From NCBI GenBank assembly GCA_958298945.1, contig OY282605.1, positions 108,868,267 through 108,932,266 on the forward strand: DNA of 64,000 nucleotides, written 5' to 3'. Below the pieces are notes generated by a model. It was not told the origin of the DNA and did not search any database. It was given only the letters and a program-made list of their open reading frames with translations. Position 1 is the stretch's first letter. Each line of letters opens with the position of its first letter. This stretch comes from Atherix ibis (taxonomy: Eukaryota > Arthropoda > Insecta > Diptera > Athericidae). The translations under genes and the position numbers were made by a program. Of the stretch, positions 1-14,574 are shown in pieces.

Positions 1-1626
1 CATGTTGGACTACTAACTGGATTCTAGCTTAGGATCGATCCTATGTGAAGATGATATTCCGAGTGTCTTTTAATTAGAGCATTTGTTTGTTTTTTAAATA
101 ATTTGCGATTTTTTATCTATCTTAGCTCATGAAAAAAAGTCAATCTTAAATTTGTTAATCAAATAAAAAATAAAGAAAACTTTTGAATGTATCTTTTCAA
201 AAACAAATTTAAATATGAAACTTTAACTAATTTAATAATAATAGAAAATGTTCTGATTAAATAGTATTAAATGGAAAAATCAACTGGTAAAAAATTACGT
301 CCTGACCTTTAATTTTTTTTTCTGTAGACAAATGCCTTGAAATATTGTTCAAATTTAGATTTTACATTTCTAAAAGTGTTCATTAATTTTTATAAATAAA
401 TAAAATCAAATTGTTCTACTTTGATATCCACTTTTTTAAAACAAAAATTTCTTTTCGGTATTTTTTATAATTATACTCGTATATATATAAAAAACATCCT
501 GTTGCACCGAAGGAGTTAAAAACCCAATCCACCGATTCTCAATTAAAATGAATTTAAAAAGAAAACAACACGTGAGCAAATTTTGTACAAATAAACCTTG
601 TAAATCCGAGCAAGTTTCTGAATATGCACCCCTACCACCATCCCCACCCTCTTTCAATTCACCCAAAAAACCTATTTCTCATAGAAAGTTTTCCATTTTT
701 TTTCTCATATTGCCGCAAGATACCACGCAGATAACATTTCTAATAAAGCTCTGTGGCGCCAAGGAAGCTAAAAATGGAATTGATTCCCGCATAATTTTTT
801 TTATTATTATTTTTCTCTTCGCAAGGACTTTTTTCTTTTTTTTTACCACAAACCAAATACACTGTCCATACTATTTAATATCGGAAATAATAGTCTTTGT
901 AAAATAATAATACCAATTGGGAAATATGAAGGAAAAAAAATAGAAAACAGAAAAATATATTATATTAAAACGAACAAACCCCCTACCACCTTCCCCTTTA
1001 TAAGTGAAAATTACTTCGACTAAGGCTGTAAGTATTTTTAATTATAGAACGTGTCCAAATTAATAATACCAATTTACCCCAGACCCCCCCCCCTCCTTCC
1101 CTACCATATATATAATTGGGAAATGTGCAGAATTTTCCATAATTTGTGGAAAATTATCTAAATAATGGGGGGAATCTGCGGAATTTTAAATAAAGATTTT
1201 TTTTTGTTTTTTAGAACAAATCTCACAGGTCCCCCCTATTTATTTTGATAATTTTCAAAAGATAATAACTTATTAAAAATATAAAAAAAAAATCTTCTCT
1301 TTTATTTCAAATTGAATCGATTTATTAATTAATTGAAAATGACGGTTTTTTTAGACAATTTTTCAACTTATTAAATAACAATTAACAATTAAATAGACGA
1401 CGTGTCAAATTTTTACCTAACAATCTTATATCCTTTGTGGTGGGATTTTCATCAAATTTGATGGGATTATTATTCAAATTTTTCTGTTGAATCTTTTCAT
1501 ATGTTTTTTCTTCAACAATTGGAATTTTTTTTTTTTGTGTTTGTTTTAACATTTGTTATTGTAATGAATGTTTTTTAAAAAAATTTTTACTAATTTGGAT
1601 TGATTTCGTATTTTTATATGTCCTTT

Positions 1627-1648
1627 TGTTGTTGTTGTTGTTGTTGTC
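1627..1648 (+). repeat. (GTT)n microsatellite
   Basis: About seven GTT units. Confidence 0.95.
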
Positions 1649-1959
1649 TCTTTAATATTCGTACATTTGCTATTAGCGGAGAAATATACTTGTTGGCAAT
1701 TAAAATTGTTTCATACATTAACAAATACTGCCTTTACACGGATTAATTCCAATATGCATACATATGAAGGATGGTATCCACATGCACATATACGCATAGA
1801 AGATACGTAAGCACATACAGAATCCTTATGGCATTAGGATACTCGCATACACTTAATGGCAATAGCGGAAAAAAAATTTATACATATGTAAGGATAAAGA
1901 GTGAAACAACGAAATAAGTTAATCAAGAAAGAAAGCGAGAAAATGATTATCGTTTCTAT

Positions 1960-2125
1960 GCACAAGAATAGACAGGAGCGAGAGCGCAGCTCTGTATCTC
2001 ATTTACTTCCAGCGGCAACCAAGTTCAAGTGGAGACCAATTTCGGTAGAGAGACAGGTCGACAGAGCAGAGTATCAATGACATGGAGAGAAAAGTAAACG
2101 AGAGAAAATGAGCAAACCGATTTCA
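1960..2125. other. Purine-rich GAGA-type segment
   Basis: Dense GAGA/GAGAGA words and GC content above the flanks (AGCGAGAGCGCAGC, GGTAGAGAGACAGG). Such tracts are common in fly promoters and Polycomb/GAGA-factor sites. No start site or gene is identifiable, so regulatory function is a guess. Confidence 0.25.
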
Positions 2126-2174
2126 AATCATTTCCCCTCATGTCATTTTTTCTTTTCTTCTCTCCCATTCTTTT

Positions 2175-2215
2175 TGTTTGTTTGTTTGTTTGTTTTTTTC
2201 TTTTTTTTTTTTTTT
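2175..2215 (+). repeat. (TTTG)n and poly-T tract
   Basis: Several TTTG/GTTT units followed by T-runs. Confidence 0.9.
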
Positions 2216-2367
2216 TGCTAAAAAATTATTAAATTAATGGGAAAAAAATATGATTTGACAAAAAATATTTATTGGGGAAAAATAGAAACTTTTACTTGTC
2301 CAATAAGAGTGGACTTTTTATAAAAATAAAAAAAAAATAAAAAAATTAATAAAGAGCAAAAATTAAA

Positions 2368-2382
2368 CACACACACACACAA
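2368..2382 (+). repeat. (CA)n microsatellite
   Basis: About seven CA units. Confidence 0.9.
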
Positions 2383-5300
2383 TTCTATAAAAGGACAATA
2401 GCAAATACAAACAATAATAAAATAACAACTGTAAGTAATATCGATGAAATGAATGGAAAAAAAAGAAAGAAATATAGTAAAACCATCGTTAGAACTAATA
2501 TTAGTTATATTTTGGGCTAGGGGTGGTAAGGTGGTAAGGGCAGGTAAGGCGGTTAGGGGTGGAACACTTTCGAGCGCTTTTCTTCGAGCATATAAAATTA
2601 TTTAAAATAATAATAAATAAATCAAATTATTAAAGAATATCTATTTTCAAAATATTAAGTATATTTTTGTGTTCTAAATTTCTCTTCCATTCCTTGAAAA
2701 TTTAATTTAATTTAATTTTCCGTTCTAACTAAAATTGGTTTTTTTATTTTTATTTAATGTATTTTTTATTATTAATTTTTTTTTGGCTATTTTTTAGTAC
2801 AAACCTATTTTTTCGGTCGATAATGTTGTTGTCCTGACTGAGCTTATTCCATAAACAATAAGAAAAATCCAACGTAAATAAAATTGAAAGTTTTTAAGTT
2901 TCATTTTTATATGATTTTGTTCTTTTCCCTTTTTCCAAAATTATTTAGTGAATATTTTTATGTTGGTTGTTTTTTAAATATATATTTTTATATATTCGAT
3001 TTTAAACTATTCTTTTAAAATTTTATCTTTTTTTACACTTATTACAATAAAAAATTTGTCGGTTTTTTTTCTTCTTAATTATAAAAAAAAAAATTTTTGT
3101 TTTGATTTTCACATGGGAATTATATTATTGCAAAAATAATAGAATATTTTTTTTTATAAGAAACAGTTTTAAGGGAAAACAAATAGAAAGAAAACAATTA
3201 GAAAAACAAACTTTCCCAATTCAATATGTAAGTACAAATTTTTGAAAGAAAGTTTAATAATTTCACCCCTTCCTTATTCAAAATAGTTTTTTTTTTAAAA
3301 CACTTTTATTTATGATTTTTTTTTTAATTATATTCTTTTATTTGGTTTTTCTTAACTTTCAAAAAAAAAAAAAACACATGCATCTGCACACATGTACAAA
3401 AATGCACTTTTTTTAATGCACTTTTTTTTTGTAAAAATTATTAAAAATTCCTCAGTTTTTTATGTTTGTAGTGTTTATTAAATTATTTTTTTTTATTTAT
3501 ATTTAAGCGAAACTATACATATAATATTTTTATGTTTTAACAAAAAAAAATTTGTTTTATTTGAGAAAATATTAAATTTGATAATATTTTTTTGTTGTTG
3601 TTTTGGCAATAAATTATTTTATAATTGTTTTTTTTTATATGTATAATCGGTAAATTTTGTTTTGCAATTAAAATTATGGTTGTTATTATTGACTTTGAGA
3701 GCGGAAAATATGGGGAGAAAAAGAGCCAAAATAGGAATAACAACAGCAACAACGAAAAAAAAACTACCCTAGAGTTGATGTCACAGAATTCAAATAAATT
3801 TTCACACACCTTTTACTAAATGATAACATTTTTTTTTTGTTTTTTGTTTTTTTTTTTTTGCTAAAAACTTTTTTACCAATAAATGTAATTTTCACGTTTA
3901 ATTAATTAATTTCGAAATAAATTTTCTTATTATTTACATACTAGTAGAATAATTTGTTACTTTTAAAAATAGACAATAATTTTTCTTCCCAATTTTATTA
4001 TTATTTTGTTCAGCTTTTAAAATTAATGAATTTTCAATAGTATTAAAAATATTTAATTGCCAAAATAAAAATAAGAAACTTTTTGAAATTTGATTTATAT
4101 GCTGCGTATTATATTGATTTGTGATTATTTGTAAAAATTATTATTTTTTGACTATTATGTGTATTATTATTATTTTAGTGTATTTTGATTTTCACGCTAT
4201 TCTTCTGAAAATCATTCCAATTCATTAAAGATACTGACGAGAACTGAATGGAGAGTTTAGCAAACATTCACATTTTGGTCCAGACTCCTTCCTTCTTTCT
4301 TCGAGTACGATTTTGAGCGCGCGAGATAAAGTCACAGATGACGATTTGGGGCGAGTAATATTATATACGCAGGCATGCACCATAGAGCTTTTGTTAGTTA
4401 ACACGACGCAAGAGTCCCCATAACGACGATGGCTATAGTCACACAAACCTATACAATCTCAACAATTGTTGAGAAACTGGAAAATTGGAAGTATCGTCAA
4501 GCATCTGTAAACTTTTACCATCACTTCTACAATGATTCGATTAACTGATACTCGGATATTCCCATTTAGTATTAATACTAGTAGTAAGTTATATTAAATA
4601 ATACTACTACCACTTCTACTGCCACTATCACTTTACTAACACTATCATGAAATCAAAAATTATTATTCTGTACCAAAATAAGCGCATGCTTACATCAGAA
4701 TTTTTCTCCAATCCTTTCAGTTTTTTTTTTTCTTCAATTTTTTAATTTTAGTTTTTATATTTTATTTTGTTGTTGTTATTGATGAACCCCCCAAAAAAAA
4801 ATATCAATAATATAATATGAAATTTTCCATTATTCAAAGTTTATTTTTTAATCAATTCTATTCTACTAAATATACTGATTAGGTTTACGACAAAAAAAAA
4901 AAGAAGAAAAGAAAACTCATAATTTTTATCACAACCATATTATAATTAGCCTATTTTTATTTAGATTAAATTTATTATCATTTTGTAAAAAAAAAAAAAT
5001 TCTGTGCAAAAATTTTAATATTTTACTCTGGAAAAAAATAGCTAACAACTTAGATTCACCATATATGATATCAATACACTGATAAATAATAATAGAAAGA
5101 GAGTTTTTAATTTCTTTAAAAAAAAAAGAAGAAGAAAAATTAAAAAAAGTGTTGATTTAAAAAACTAGAAATTGGTTTTTCCCCTAGGAAATGAATTTTC
5201 AAAAGAATAAAAATTTCCTTTGATTTTAGAGCAGCTTTTACTTTTTTTAAAGTAGATATTTGCGTTTATTGTGAATAGACAAAACTTTTATCTATACATA

Positions 5301-5639
5301 CAAACAAAAAATTACGGATGCTCATATACCAATTTATATACGCATATGTATAAAGACGAAAGCTTAAAGGAATTTTTCATAGATTCAAGCACACTGACTG
5401 ACATGAATCCCCATACAACCTATACAAACATACATAAGCAAATTGGTAATCACTTGTAAATGCAATAATCTTTGACATGATAACTTTTACATTGGCAAAT
5501 ACAGACTACGTAATTGAAAATCTTGTAAATACAATATATTAAAAACAATATTCAAAAATAGTAAAGGGGATTAATGGAAAATGTACCGGAGATGATATTC
5601 GCCCAAAAATACACATACACACATACATATTTTCATATA

Positions 5640-5684
5640 TAAATATATGTATGCATGTATGTATGTATGTATGTATGTATGTAC
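5640..5684 (+). repeat. (TATG)n microsatellite
   Basis: About eight to ten TATG/GTAT units with one GCAT interruption. Confidence 0.95.
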
Positions 5685-8600
5685 ATAACATGGAACATGC
5701 TTGGAATATAGAGTGTATCATCGATGAAATGTTCTTCTTGTATTATAGCCTAAACAAGAATATGAATCTCTCTTTAAAGAGTCAATTTTCACATTACATG
5801 AATGAAAAACCTTAGAGCTCTATTGCCCCAAAAATCACAGCCTTCATCACCACCACCATTATCATCTCCATCATCATCGCCAAAATCCTTATTACTAAAA
5901 TACATATCACCAATACGAACACCAACCAACCATGTTATCTAACAACAGTGAGTGATAACACCAACAACAATTTAGCTGACAGTCGATTACAAATAAATCA
6001 AATAATTCGTAATAATTTCATACTAACCTGATATTATTGGATTGTTATAAGAGATAATTACGAACACGAATATATGATTGTATGCACGTCTATATATATA
6101 TATATATGCGAGGAAAACACATAAGTAGTTAATGGAAAGTAACAAAGACCGTATGTATCCAGTACGTATAAAAGGATCTACGAATATATGTAGTATCAGA
6201 AGAAGAAAAAATTTTGTAAATAAATAAGAATATAATCAGTGCTACCAACAGAAGAATACGAAAATAAACAAACAAAAAAAACAAAACAAAAATACCTTAT
6301 ATTATATAAAAGATATCAACGAACGAAAAGGTAAGATAAATTTCTGGCCGCTCTTTTTCTTATGTCCTTTTTTAAATATATTTTTTTTTAGGTAGATTTT
6401 CGGTCTTAAACCGTCTCTTCTTTTAGTGTAGTTGTTGTTGTTTTCTTATTTATTTTGCCGATTCGATTTGTACTTTTTCGTATTTTCGAAAATTGAACAG
6501 GTTCAGCGGTACAATCCCAAAAGAGCAATTTTGGCAACGTTTTCGGTTTAAGACCGACAATCTACCTAAAGGCATAGGCAGGCATCTTCTACGTGATTGA
6601 AATATGCCATCACCAATAACGAAACGAGGTGATTGCCTTTTTATTCCCACCCTGTTGTGTTCTTTTTTCTTTTCTTTTTTTTTTTTGGTTTTGGTTTGGT
6701 TTACATCAATTCTCATTGATTTTCCTGTTCTTTTTCTTATTCTAGTACTTCATTTGTACATTTGTCACATGTCCTTTTTTTCCTCCATCTTCTCATTGCC
6801 TGTTTTTCTTTTGAATGTTTTGTTTTTGGCGACGTTCAATAAATACTAATTCAAAAAGTCTCAATACAATTTTATTGTATTTTTATTTTCTTCTCTTATT
6901 TAAGGTTTTCTTTTAAACGAAATTCAGTAGGTTGACAGGGGGTAAGGAACGGCAAGATGGTAAGTATAATTTTAAAGGAAAAAGAAATAAATACTCTCGT
7001 GTAACTGCATTTTAAAAAAAAAAAGCCTCAATATTTTTGTTTTTCAATTTTAGTTTTTTTTTGTGTAAAATCAAATCAAATCGGAATTGAAATGTTCTAT
7101 ACCAACTACTAAAAATAAAAAAAATTAAAAAATCGTCAATATTGATATGCCTTTCAGGCATTAAAATACATTTACAGAGTGTGTTTGGAAATCATCTTTT
7201 CTATCTGTATAAGTGAGATCATGCATTTATATATAAAAAGAAGCAAATCCATATCTGCACTTACATACATATACTATGTGTATATATATAAAAGAAAAAG
7301 GCGAACACGTAATATATTTGCTATAATTTACCAGTTAATGGAGCAGGTGAACTTATATTGCGGAACAAAAAAAAACAACAAAAAAACAAACATTGAACAC
7401 TAAGTTTTCCTTGTACTGAAATACCATATCCTTTTTTCGTTTGGGGTTTTTTTCTAACTTTTTAAAAATATTTTTTTTAATGAAAAAACGACAACACATT
7501 TTTATTATTTTTTCAAGTGGTGCGGGAGGAAAGGTTCCGGCCTTTAGTCTTAAATAAAAAGTTTAAATTGTGTAATTTTTTTCTGTTTTTTTTTTGTTTT
7601 AAAAAAGGAAATATATTTTTTTTTAAAAACAAACATTTCGATTAGTTGCATAAATAATGTCGGTTTAAATTTTGGATAAATGTAAATTATTTCACAGTAA
7701 TTACTTCTAAGCTTAATTAATTAGTGCTACGCTTAATTAGGTCTGGTAAATGGCATTTTGACGCGTTCGTCTAAGATGATTAATCATTTTCTCTTCGAAA
7801 TTGTAATTTTTATTCCATTCGTAAGTTTTCTTCAATTTTGTAGAAAGTTTTCTTTTTTTTTTAATTATTATGATTTTTTTTTTTATTGTTAAAGTATTAA
7901 TTTATTTTTAAGCAAATACGTTCATTTGTAAAGGAGACTAAACAGTTTGTTCTGTTATTGGATAGAAATTTTGCTTTTACGGTTATTATTACTAAGAGGA
8001 AAGGACAACTAAAAAGAAGAGAAAATTTTAACAAAATTATATACAAATATTGACTTAAAGAGTCGTTTTTGATATTAGCCAAAAAATTGTGTATCTTCGT
8101 TACCTTTTTATGTAAGAGCACTTATCAACAACAATATATATATATAATAAATAAATAAAATAAAAAATAATTTGCCTTATCCTTTTTCGAAATGTTTTGC
8201 TAAAAAATATTTTTTTCAATAAAATATTGTAACAAATAAATGAACCTTTGTTATTTGGAGAAGCGATCGATAAGGAATTTATTTTCTTTTACCTAATATC
8301 TAATTAGGAAAATTTATTGATAGAACTAATAGTTGTTTTAGTGAATTTAATGATACTCGTACCAATAGGACAATTATTTGGAAGTAATCTATTATTGAAT
8401 AATTGATTTAAGATTTAACAAAAGAGTACCATGCCGTAAATAACAGGAATTCTATTTTTTCCTTTTTAATAAAATAATATTAAAATATATTAAATAGAAG
8501 AAATTTCAAATGATTTTTAATATTTTATTATGCAAATATATTTCGAATTTAATCGAATTTACCATATAAAGGAAATAAAATTTTCAAAAATTAAAAAAAA

Positions 8601-9949
8601 AATTTAAAAAAATGGCCTCATGGTGTTGGCGCTAGACAATGACGTCTGGCTCTTTGTTCAAAAACTTTACATTTAAAAAAAATTGAGAAAGAAATTCAGA
8701 AGACATAAGTAATTTTATGAATAAAAGTTTTTCTTATTTCAAAATTAGCGCCGAATTTCTTTGCAGCGATTCAACTGCCATCTATTATCTGAATATGAAA
8801 CATGCCTTATATGTCAAAATTGTATCTAGTTCTCATAACGGTTTATTTTTTTTATTTTGTTTTTATTTTTTTTTTATTTTTGTACGTGAATCCTTCTAAG
8901 GATATAAGACCTTTCAAGTGCTTTAACAAACTCCAACAATGATACCAACTTAAAAATTTAAATTTTGGTAAATTCTTAATTTTACTATAAAAGAGCCTTA
9001 AAAATTATAAACTTTTAACGATTCTATATTATAAAAGGTCTTAATGATAAAAGTCATCTGACAAATTAAAGGCGTCACAATTAAAAAGCCGTTTGAACTG
9101 TTATATTGTAGAAAGTGTAAGGGAAGTAGTTGATTGAAAAGGATTAAAAGGATGTTTTTTAAACAAAATAAAGTTAGTAGAAAGTTATAAAGTAAAAAAT
9201 AAAAACGTAATAGTTAGTGAAAAGGCACAGGACGGGCAACTAGAATGGTAATAAAATTACACAGGATATAGCGTATTTTATATCCAAATTGTTCGTAATC
9301 TTTCTTTTTCTGATTATATAAAATACCTTTTAATATACATTTTAAAGTTCTAATACAGAATAAACTTAATTGGAAAGCAATAAAGGAAAAGAAAATCAAA
9401 GTTGAACAACACTAAAATTGAAGAAGGCTTAAAAGTAGAATTTTAAATAAATTAAGAGAAGAAGAAAAAATTAATCCTAATAAATAGCGCAATAATAAAC
9501 AAATGTTATTGAATTTATGATTTTCGGAAAAATACTTTCACCGATAATATCTTAAATAAAGACATTATTATCCTTTTGGTTAGTCTGATTTCAATAAGCC
9601 ACAAAAGGATAATTAAACCATTAATTCGGTCAGGTACTGTGCACAGTTGCGTGAATTAAAGGCAGACAGAAAACTTTCCGAATTGGGCAAACATAAAAAT
9701 CATATTTCATAATGAGACCGTCAGACCTTCTTGTTATAAACAAACTTACGATCATAAAAAGTTATTGCAATTTATCCACGGTATTTCCTAGAATAATATA
9801 CGAGTACGTGGGTGGACCATCTGATTACCACTTATTTCGGTTTTTGTGTGTTTTGAAACTATTTTCATTATTAAAAATTATATCTATAAATTTTATGATG
9901 TTCAACTAGGATTGGTTGGGCTTTTTTCCCACACGATTTGAAAGATTAG

Positions 9950-10260
9950 TTCCTGGTATTAGTGTTTGAAAATAATTTCAGGATTATAGTGACCTCCGCT
10001 GTTCTTGACGAAACTCATCCAATCGGCCCAATATTTTAACTGCTTTTTCGAGCAAATCTATCTTTGTTTAATGTCGCTTAATGATAAGTTTGATGGCGTC
10101 AATTTTTGCTGGCTTGTCGGCTGGTATATACTAACGAGTTCACATATCCCCATAAAGATAGAATCGAGCGGTGTTAAATCGCACATACTTCGAGGACAAT
10201 TAACAGGACAGTAGGACGAAATGGTGTTGATATCAAAAAAAGTCTTCAAGAAATTGATGG
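9950..10260 (-). pseudogene. DD41D-type (IS630-Tc1-mariner) transposase C-terminal relic
   Basis: Read on the minus strand, 10058-10249 gives SYCPVNCPRSMCDLTPLDS followed by IFMGICELV. This matches the 'NGPVNWPPRSCDLTPLDFFLWG' region of IS630-like insect transposases, including the last catalytic Asp in TPLD. Downstream frames, with shifts, continue into residues resembling the C-terminal KPxTIxALExNI and final NxSRGGHY segments (to about 9950). The second-Asp motif upstream is not recognisable. Frameshifts and substitutions show it is dead. It is related to the relic at 49.8 kb, which shows the 41-residue spacing. Confidence 0.65.
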
Positions 10261-13200
10261 CTCCGATTTTTTTTTCAATTGGGCAAATTTTTTAACACCA
10301 ATTACATCATTTAAGCAATAGACGAATTGTTGCCTCAGCTCTTTGGAGGGGAAATGGAAATGTTGCAATCACGTGCTCGAACCATCGAACAATTTTCGCT
10401 CGTTCAAAAGTTCGTTTAGTCAGAATTTGTTCAAGCGCCGGACTTTTTTTTCTCATCTATTCGACATTTGACATTCGGTTTGTTTTTATCAACGATATTC
10501 AATTCTGTTTTTTTTTTGCGTTTTGTAGTCCAATATATTTGCCATTCAAAGAAAAGGTAAACAAATAGTAATTCGAATCAAATAAAAAAAATATAATCAA
10601 AAAGTGGAAAAAGCGATAATTCAAGAGATTGAGTGGGAGCAGTAGTCGCAACCGGCGATAACCGATCTTTATTTTCGCTAGCAGCCTTTATTTTTTTCTA
10701 GGGCTGCCAGATGACAATCTTTGTTGAACGGACCCGTACGCAATGTTTTCGATATGCAATTTCAAATCGTTGTCATCGTCAAAAAAAATGTTTGCAGACG
10801 TTGTCGTTTTTTATAAGCAACGAACGGTAAACAGCCCAAATCAAAAAACAAACAAAAAAACGTTGTATACAAAAATGTTCTGCTTTATACAAATCACAAT
10901 GCGAAATGTCAAAATTCGAAAATGTTCGCGCTCAAATCCGCAACTCGAACGAAAATTTTTATTCGAGCCGCTTGTTCGTGCTCGTTGCTAAAAATGACCG
11001 AGCGTCTACAGTTTGAGGCAATTACACAATTCAAACAAATCCCAATATTTTATCATCTCGAACATGCTCGATCGAGTAGACAAACATGTTCGAGCACTAA
11101 GTACACCGCTCGAGCCAAAAAAACCTACACGTTTTTTTTCTAAAATTCAAGCATTTCTCGATTGGTGTATTCGTAACTTAAGCCATATCAAACAATGTCT
11201 CCAATATCTCTTCTGGATTTGTCTCACTCTAAAATCGATAATTTTGCTCGTGAACAAAAAAAATTTGAGCCGAAAAACAGGCTGTATCATCACTAAAATA
11301 ATTTTGCGATAAAATAGCTTCAAAGGATAATTTTGAATTGTTGTTTAAGCATGCATCTATTTATTATGAAATGGTAACTTGTACTTATTATTGAGAAATT
11401 TTGACAGATGACAGCTGGTTTGACAGCTCAGCCTATCAGAAGTTGTATCACCCCAAACACCCGGATATATAAAAATAGTTTTAAAAATCTACTTTAAATG
11501 AAAAAAAAAATCCATTCAAAAGCTTTTCATATTTCTAATTTCGTACTTTAAGTTACATTAGTACTGACATGGAATTCTAAGCGCCACGACAGTAAAAGCT
11601 TTTGGCAAAAGGTCACATCCGTAGCCGAATTCAAACTCAAGTTCATTTCTGTACTTGCCGCAAATTTTTCAGAATTCGAATACAAGATTTTGTTAATCCT
11701 TTATTTTTTAGGGAAAAAAAATCAACAACCCTTTTATCAAAATTTTTGAATATTAAAAAAATCATCAAAATTTAATACGGATCACATGACCCTTAGTTGC
11801 GCTGCGTAGATTTACATTTTTACGAATCTGCCCGCATTTTTTTCCAATAGCGAAAATTATTCAATTTTAAGCAAATTTTATTTATTTACAAACTTTGAAG
11901 ACCGACAAAAAAACTTTTATTTATTTATTTAAACAAAACTTTTAAATCAAAAGAAAGTCCTAAAAGAGAATGTTTCGATTTGTGCTGTTTAAATTTTCGA
12001 AGATTTTCTTTTTTTTTCTTTGAAGCTTCCAATTAACTTTACAAAATTGAGGTTTTGATATAACGTCTTCTCGAAAATAATAGAATCTCATTCGCTAACA
12101 TATACAAGCTTATAAAAAAAAAGTTTAGAATTTCCCAGATAATAACAATAAGTACCACTATTGGAATAATAACGAAAAGTGTTGTGCTCTGTTTTGGGTA
12201 TCTAATAAATATGAAAATTTATTCAACCGCACAACAATTGGGAATATCGATAGTAGAATGTTAAAATTCCAAATTCTGAATAGCTTCATTTCAACAATTT
12301 CCTCCTCATCCTAACAACTTTTGTATTTGGAGAAATCCTTTAAACTTTAAGCAATTTCTTAGCTCTTTAAAGTTTTGGTAAGGAATTTTTACAGTTAAAT
12401 TCTTTGAGGAGAATAAAAAAAATATAATCTGCCTCAGGATTATATTCCTTAATTTTTATCCCATCAGAGAACGACTTTTTCAATTCTATTTTGTTTTTTG
12501 TTTTTTTGCAAAATATCCAAACCCATTGTTTATTGTAGATTGAAAATTACTTTTTAGCAATTACATATCAATCAATTTTTATCAGACTTTTCAGATAATA
12601 TTTTAATAAATATCGTTAAGGATTGAAAAAGAAATAAAAAATTTTCTATATCGCCCCACTATAATACCTTACATAAATTACGTTAAAAACTCACAAAAAC
12701 CCTATCTTTTTGGACGAATTTGCTTCCATCTATAACAACAGAAAACTTTTATATTAACAAGAAATCCGTACAATATAATTTCTATATACTTAATATAATA
12801 GAAGCAATTATTTTTTTTCTATAATCCTCTTGTAAATAAATTGTGTACATACACATATGCATATGTATATATTGTACATGGTAAAAGTTTGATTTTAATC
12901 AGAACTTATTTCATCAGACAAATGCCAATTCCACAAAAAAGTGCGCATATTTTATTTAGTTTGGAAAAGAATTCTCTCTTCAAGATATTTCCGAAAAGTT
13001 TGCCATAAAAGTATACACCACCACCACCCATATTCGCATTCATACAGATGCACACACACACACACACATAAACATATAATAAATAATTCAGCTTTAAACG
13101 TGTACACGGATAATATTTAATTGGAGTTACCTGCTCAAGTTGTCGTCAATTTGGTAAAGTAGACATGGACCAAGAGGTGGGGTTAATTTGGATGATCGAA

Positions 13201-14125
13201 CTGGGGACCATAATTGCAACAAACGAAAGCAAGACAGTCTAGAAATTGCATCAGCCGATTTCGTTTCTGGTTGATCGAATGCTACCGGTCAGACGGCCTG
13301 CAGTGAATGTACAATGAATGCATCAGAGAAATACATCACACCCCAGACTAAATTGTAGGCCTCCAGCCTATTATGGCACCGAATATGTAGGTCTACACGA
13401 ACACACCCAACATGGCAAGTGACATGTGCAGTCACAATACAAGCAAAGACCACGCGAGTCCGGACCTACTCTCGTTTAAGAAACCTGTTCAAGAAATTGA
13501 TAAGGAAACGTGTGTGGACTGGACCTCAGATCAGACCATGAAAATGGTTATTTTTTGTTGCACTAGAGTACCTCGTACGATTCCCATGAACATATACGAA
13601 AACAGATAATTACATGTTCCTACACTAATTTCGAATGGTTGGATGGATGAATATCAGTCTTATAAGAGCAAGTATTTATTCTGGAATAGCTTTTATGTAG
13701 AAAATAATGCCGAAAACATAAAAATTAATAACCAAAACTTTGGCAAGTTGTTTAGGACATTAACGTCCAAAAGTGTATGTAATCGTCATATCAATGGGTA
13801 CGATTTCGATTATTTTGCAAGTTTCTGAAATTTTCACTTAATATGCTTACTACATGAGCATCACTTATTTTGTGCCATTTCCTAAACCATACAATTGAAA
13901 AATAATGCGGTATTTACTATTAGTACATAAAATCAAGTTAATTGAAATGAAATTACACAAACAAATTAAGTAGATCTGCGGCGGTTAAACTTATTTAAAA
14001 GTTTTAAAAAAAAAAAACATGGACGATTATTACTAATAAAAATTAATAGTTTTTTAAATAGAAAATTAAAGTTGAAGAAGAACTTTTTTTAACACAAAAA
14101 CTGATCAGCATGAATTACCATATAT
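10260..14125. other. Gene-free AT-rich sequence
   Basis: 10.7-11.3 kb repeats CTCGAAC/TCGAGC words. 13.15-13.6 kb is GC-richer with a 65-codon frame (13412-13609), possibly from an old retroposon, but nothing could be matched. Confidence 0.5.
13050..13069 (+). repeat. (CA)n microsatellite
   Basis: About ten CA units. Confidence 0.95.
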
Positions 14126-14503
14126 GCGCCAAAAAATGTTTAAACATAAAATTAGGTCTGCAGTGGACTTAAGACATTCGACATTTTCTTAGGCCTCTCA
14201 AACTACGGCAGCATCCGATTTTTTTAATATCAAATTGACTCAACATAAATGTTAGAAATTATTTTTTTTATTTGTTTAGCTATCTACAGTAGATTTTATG
14301 ACAAAGACACTACGCCAAAAAAAATTTTGAACATAAAATTAGGTCAGCAGTGAACTTAAGACATTCGACATTTTCTTAGGCCTCTTAATATACGGCAGCA
14401 TTCGATTTTTTTAATATGAAATTGACTCACCATAAATATTAGAATATTTTTTTTTTATTTGTTTATATTGTTACAAGCAGATTTTATGACAAAGACACTA
14501 CAA
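14126..14503 (+). repeat. Two-copy ~187-bp direct repeat of the ATTAGGTC family
   Basis: Two copies (14126-14313 and about 14313-14501) share a 'CGCCAAAAAA' start and an 'ATTAGGTC(A/T)GCAGTG' core at 14151 and 14338. Both also carry a run ending in CTTAGGCCTCT and an 'ATTTTATGACAAAGACACTAC' type end. Both share the CTACGCCAAAAAA plus ATTAGGTC layout with the array at 20.9-23 kb, so they are probably the same satellite family. Confidence 0.8.
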
Positions 14504-14574
14504 TGACAGGACAGGAACATGTGAGAGTAAACACCCAACGGTGTTTCTCTACCCTAACGAGATTTTAACATTAA

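Larger units (their letters stand above)
1..9940. other. AT-rich sequence without recognised genes
   Basis: Long A/T runs, microsatellites (listed separately), a GAGA-rich patch at about 2 kb and a less AT-rich patch at 4225-4450 that opens a 73-codon minus frame of unknown meaning. A (CAT/CCA)n tract lies at 5840-5885. No transposase, RT or host exon was recognised. Intron or intergenic DNA is likely. Confidence 0.6.

Noticed and set aside
548..907. 119-codon plus-strand ORF with hydrophobic segments
   Set aside because: T/A-rich low-complexity sequence gives Phe/Ile runs; an antisense ORF overlaps; no recognised motif.
5810..5935. Minus-strand frame with an Asp/Gly-rich run (GDDDGDDNGGGDEG)
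   Set aside because: Comes from a (CAT/CCA)n simple repeat. Flanking frame closes quickly and splice sites are not convincing.
9712..9909. ORF containing GGPSDYHLFRFL, like the mariner APSDYHLF block
   Set aside because: Only about ten residues match with no flanking homology. Possibly mariner debris but not supportable as a feature.
13412..13609. 65-codon ORF in a GC-richer patch
   Set aside because: No motif could be assigned; may be retroposon debris, but no family evidence.
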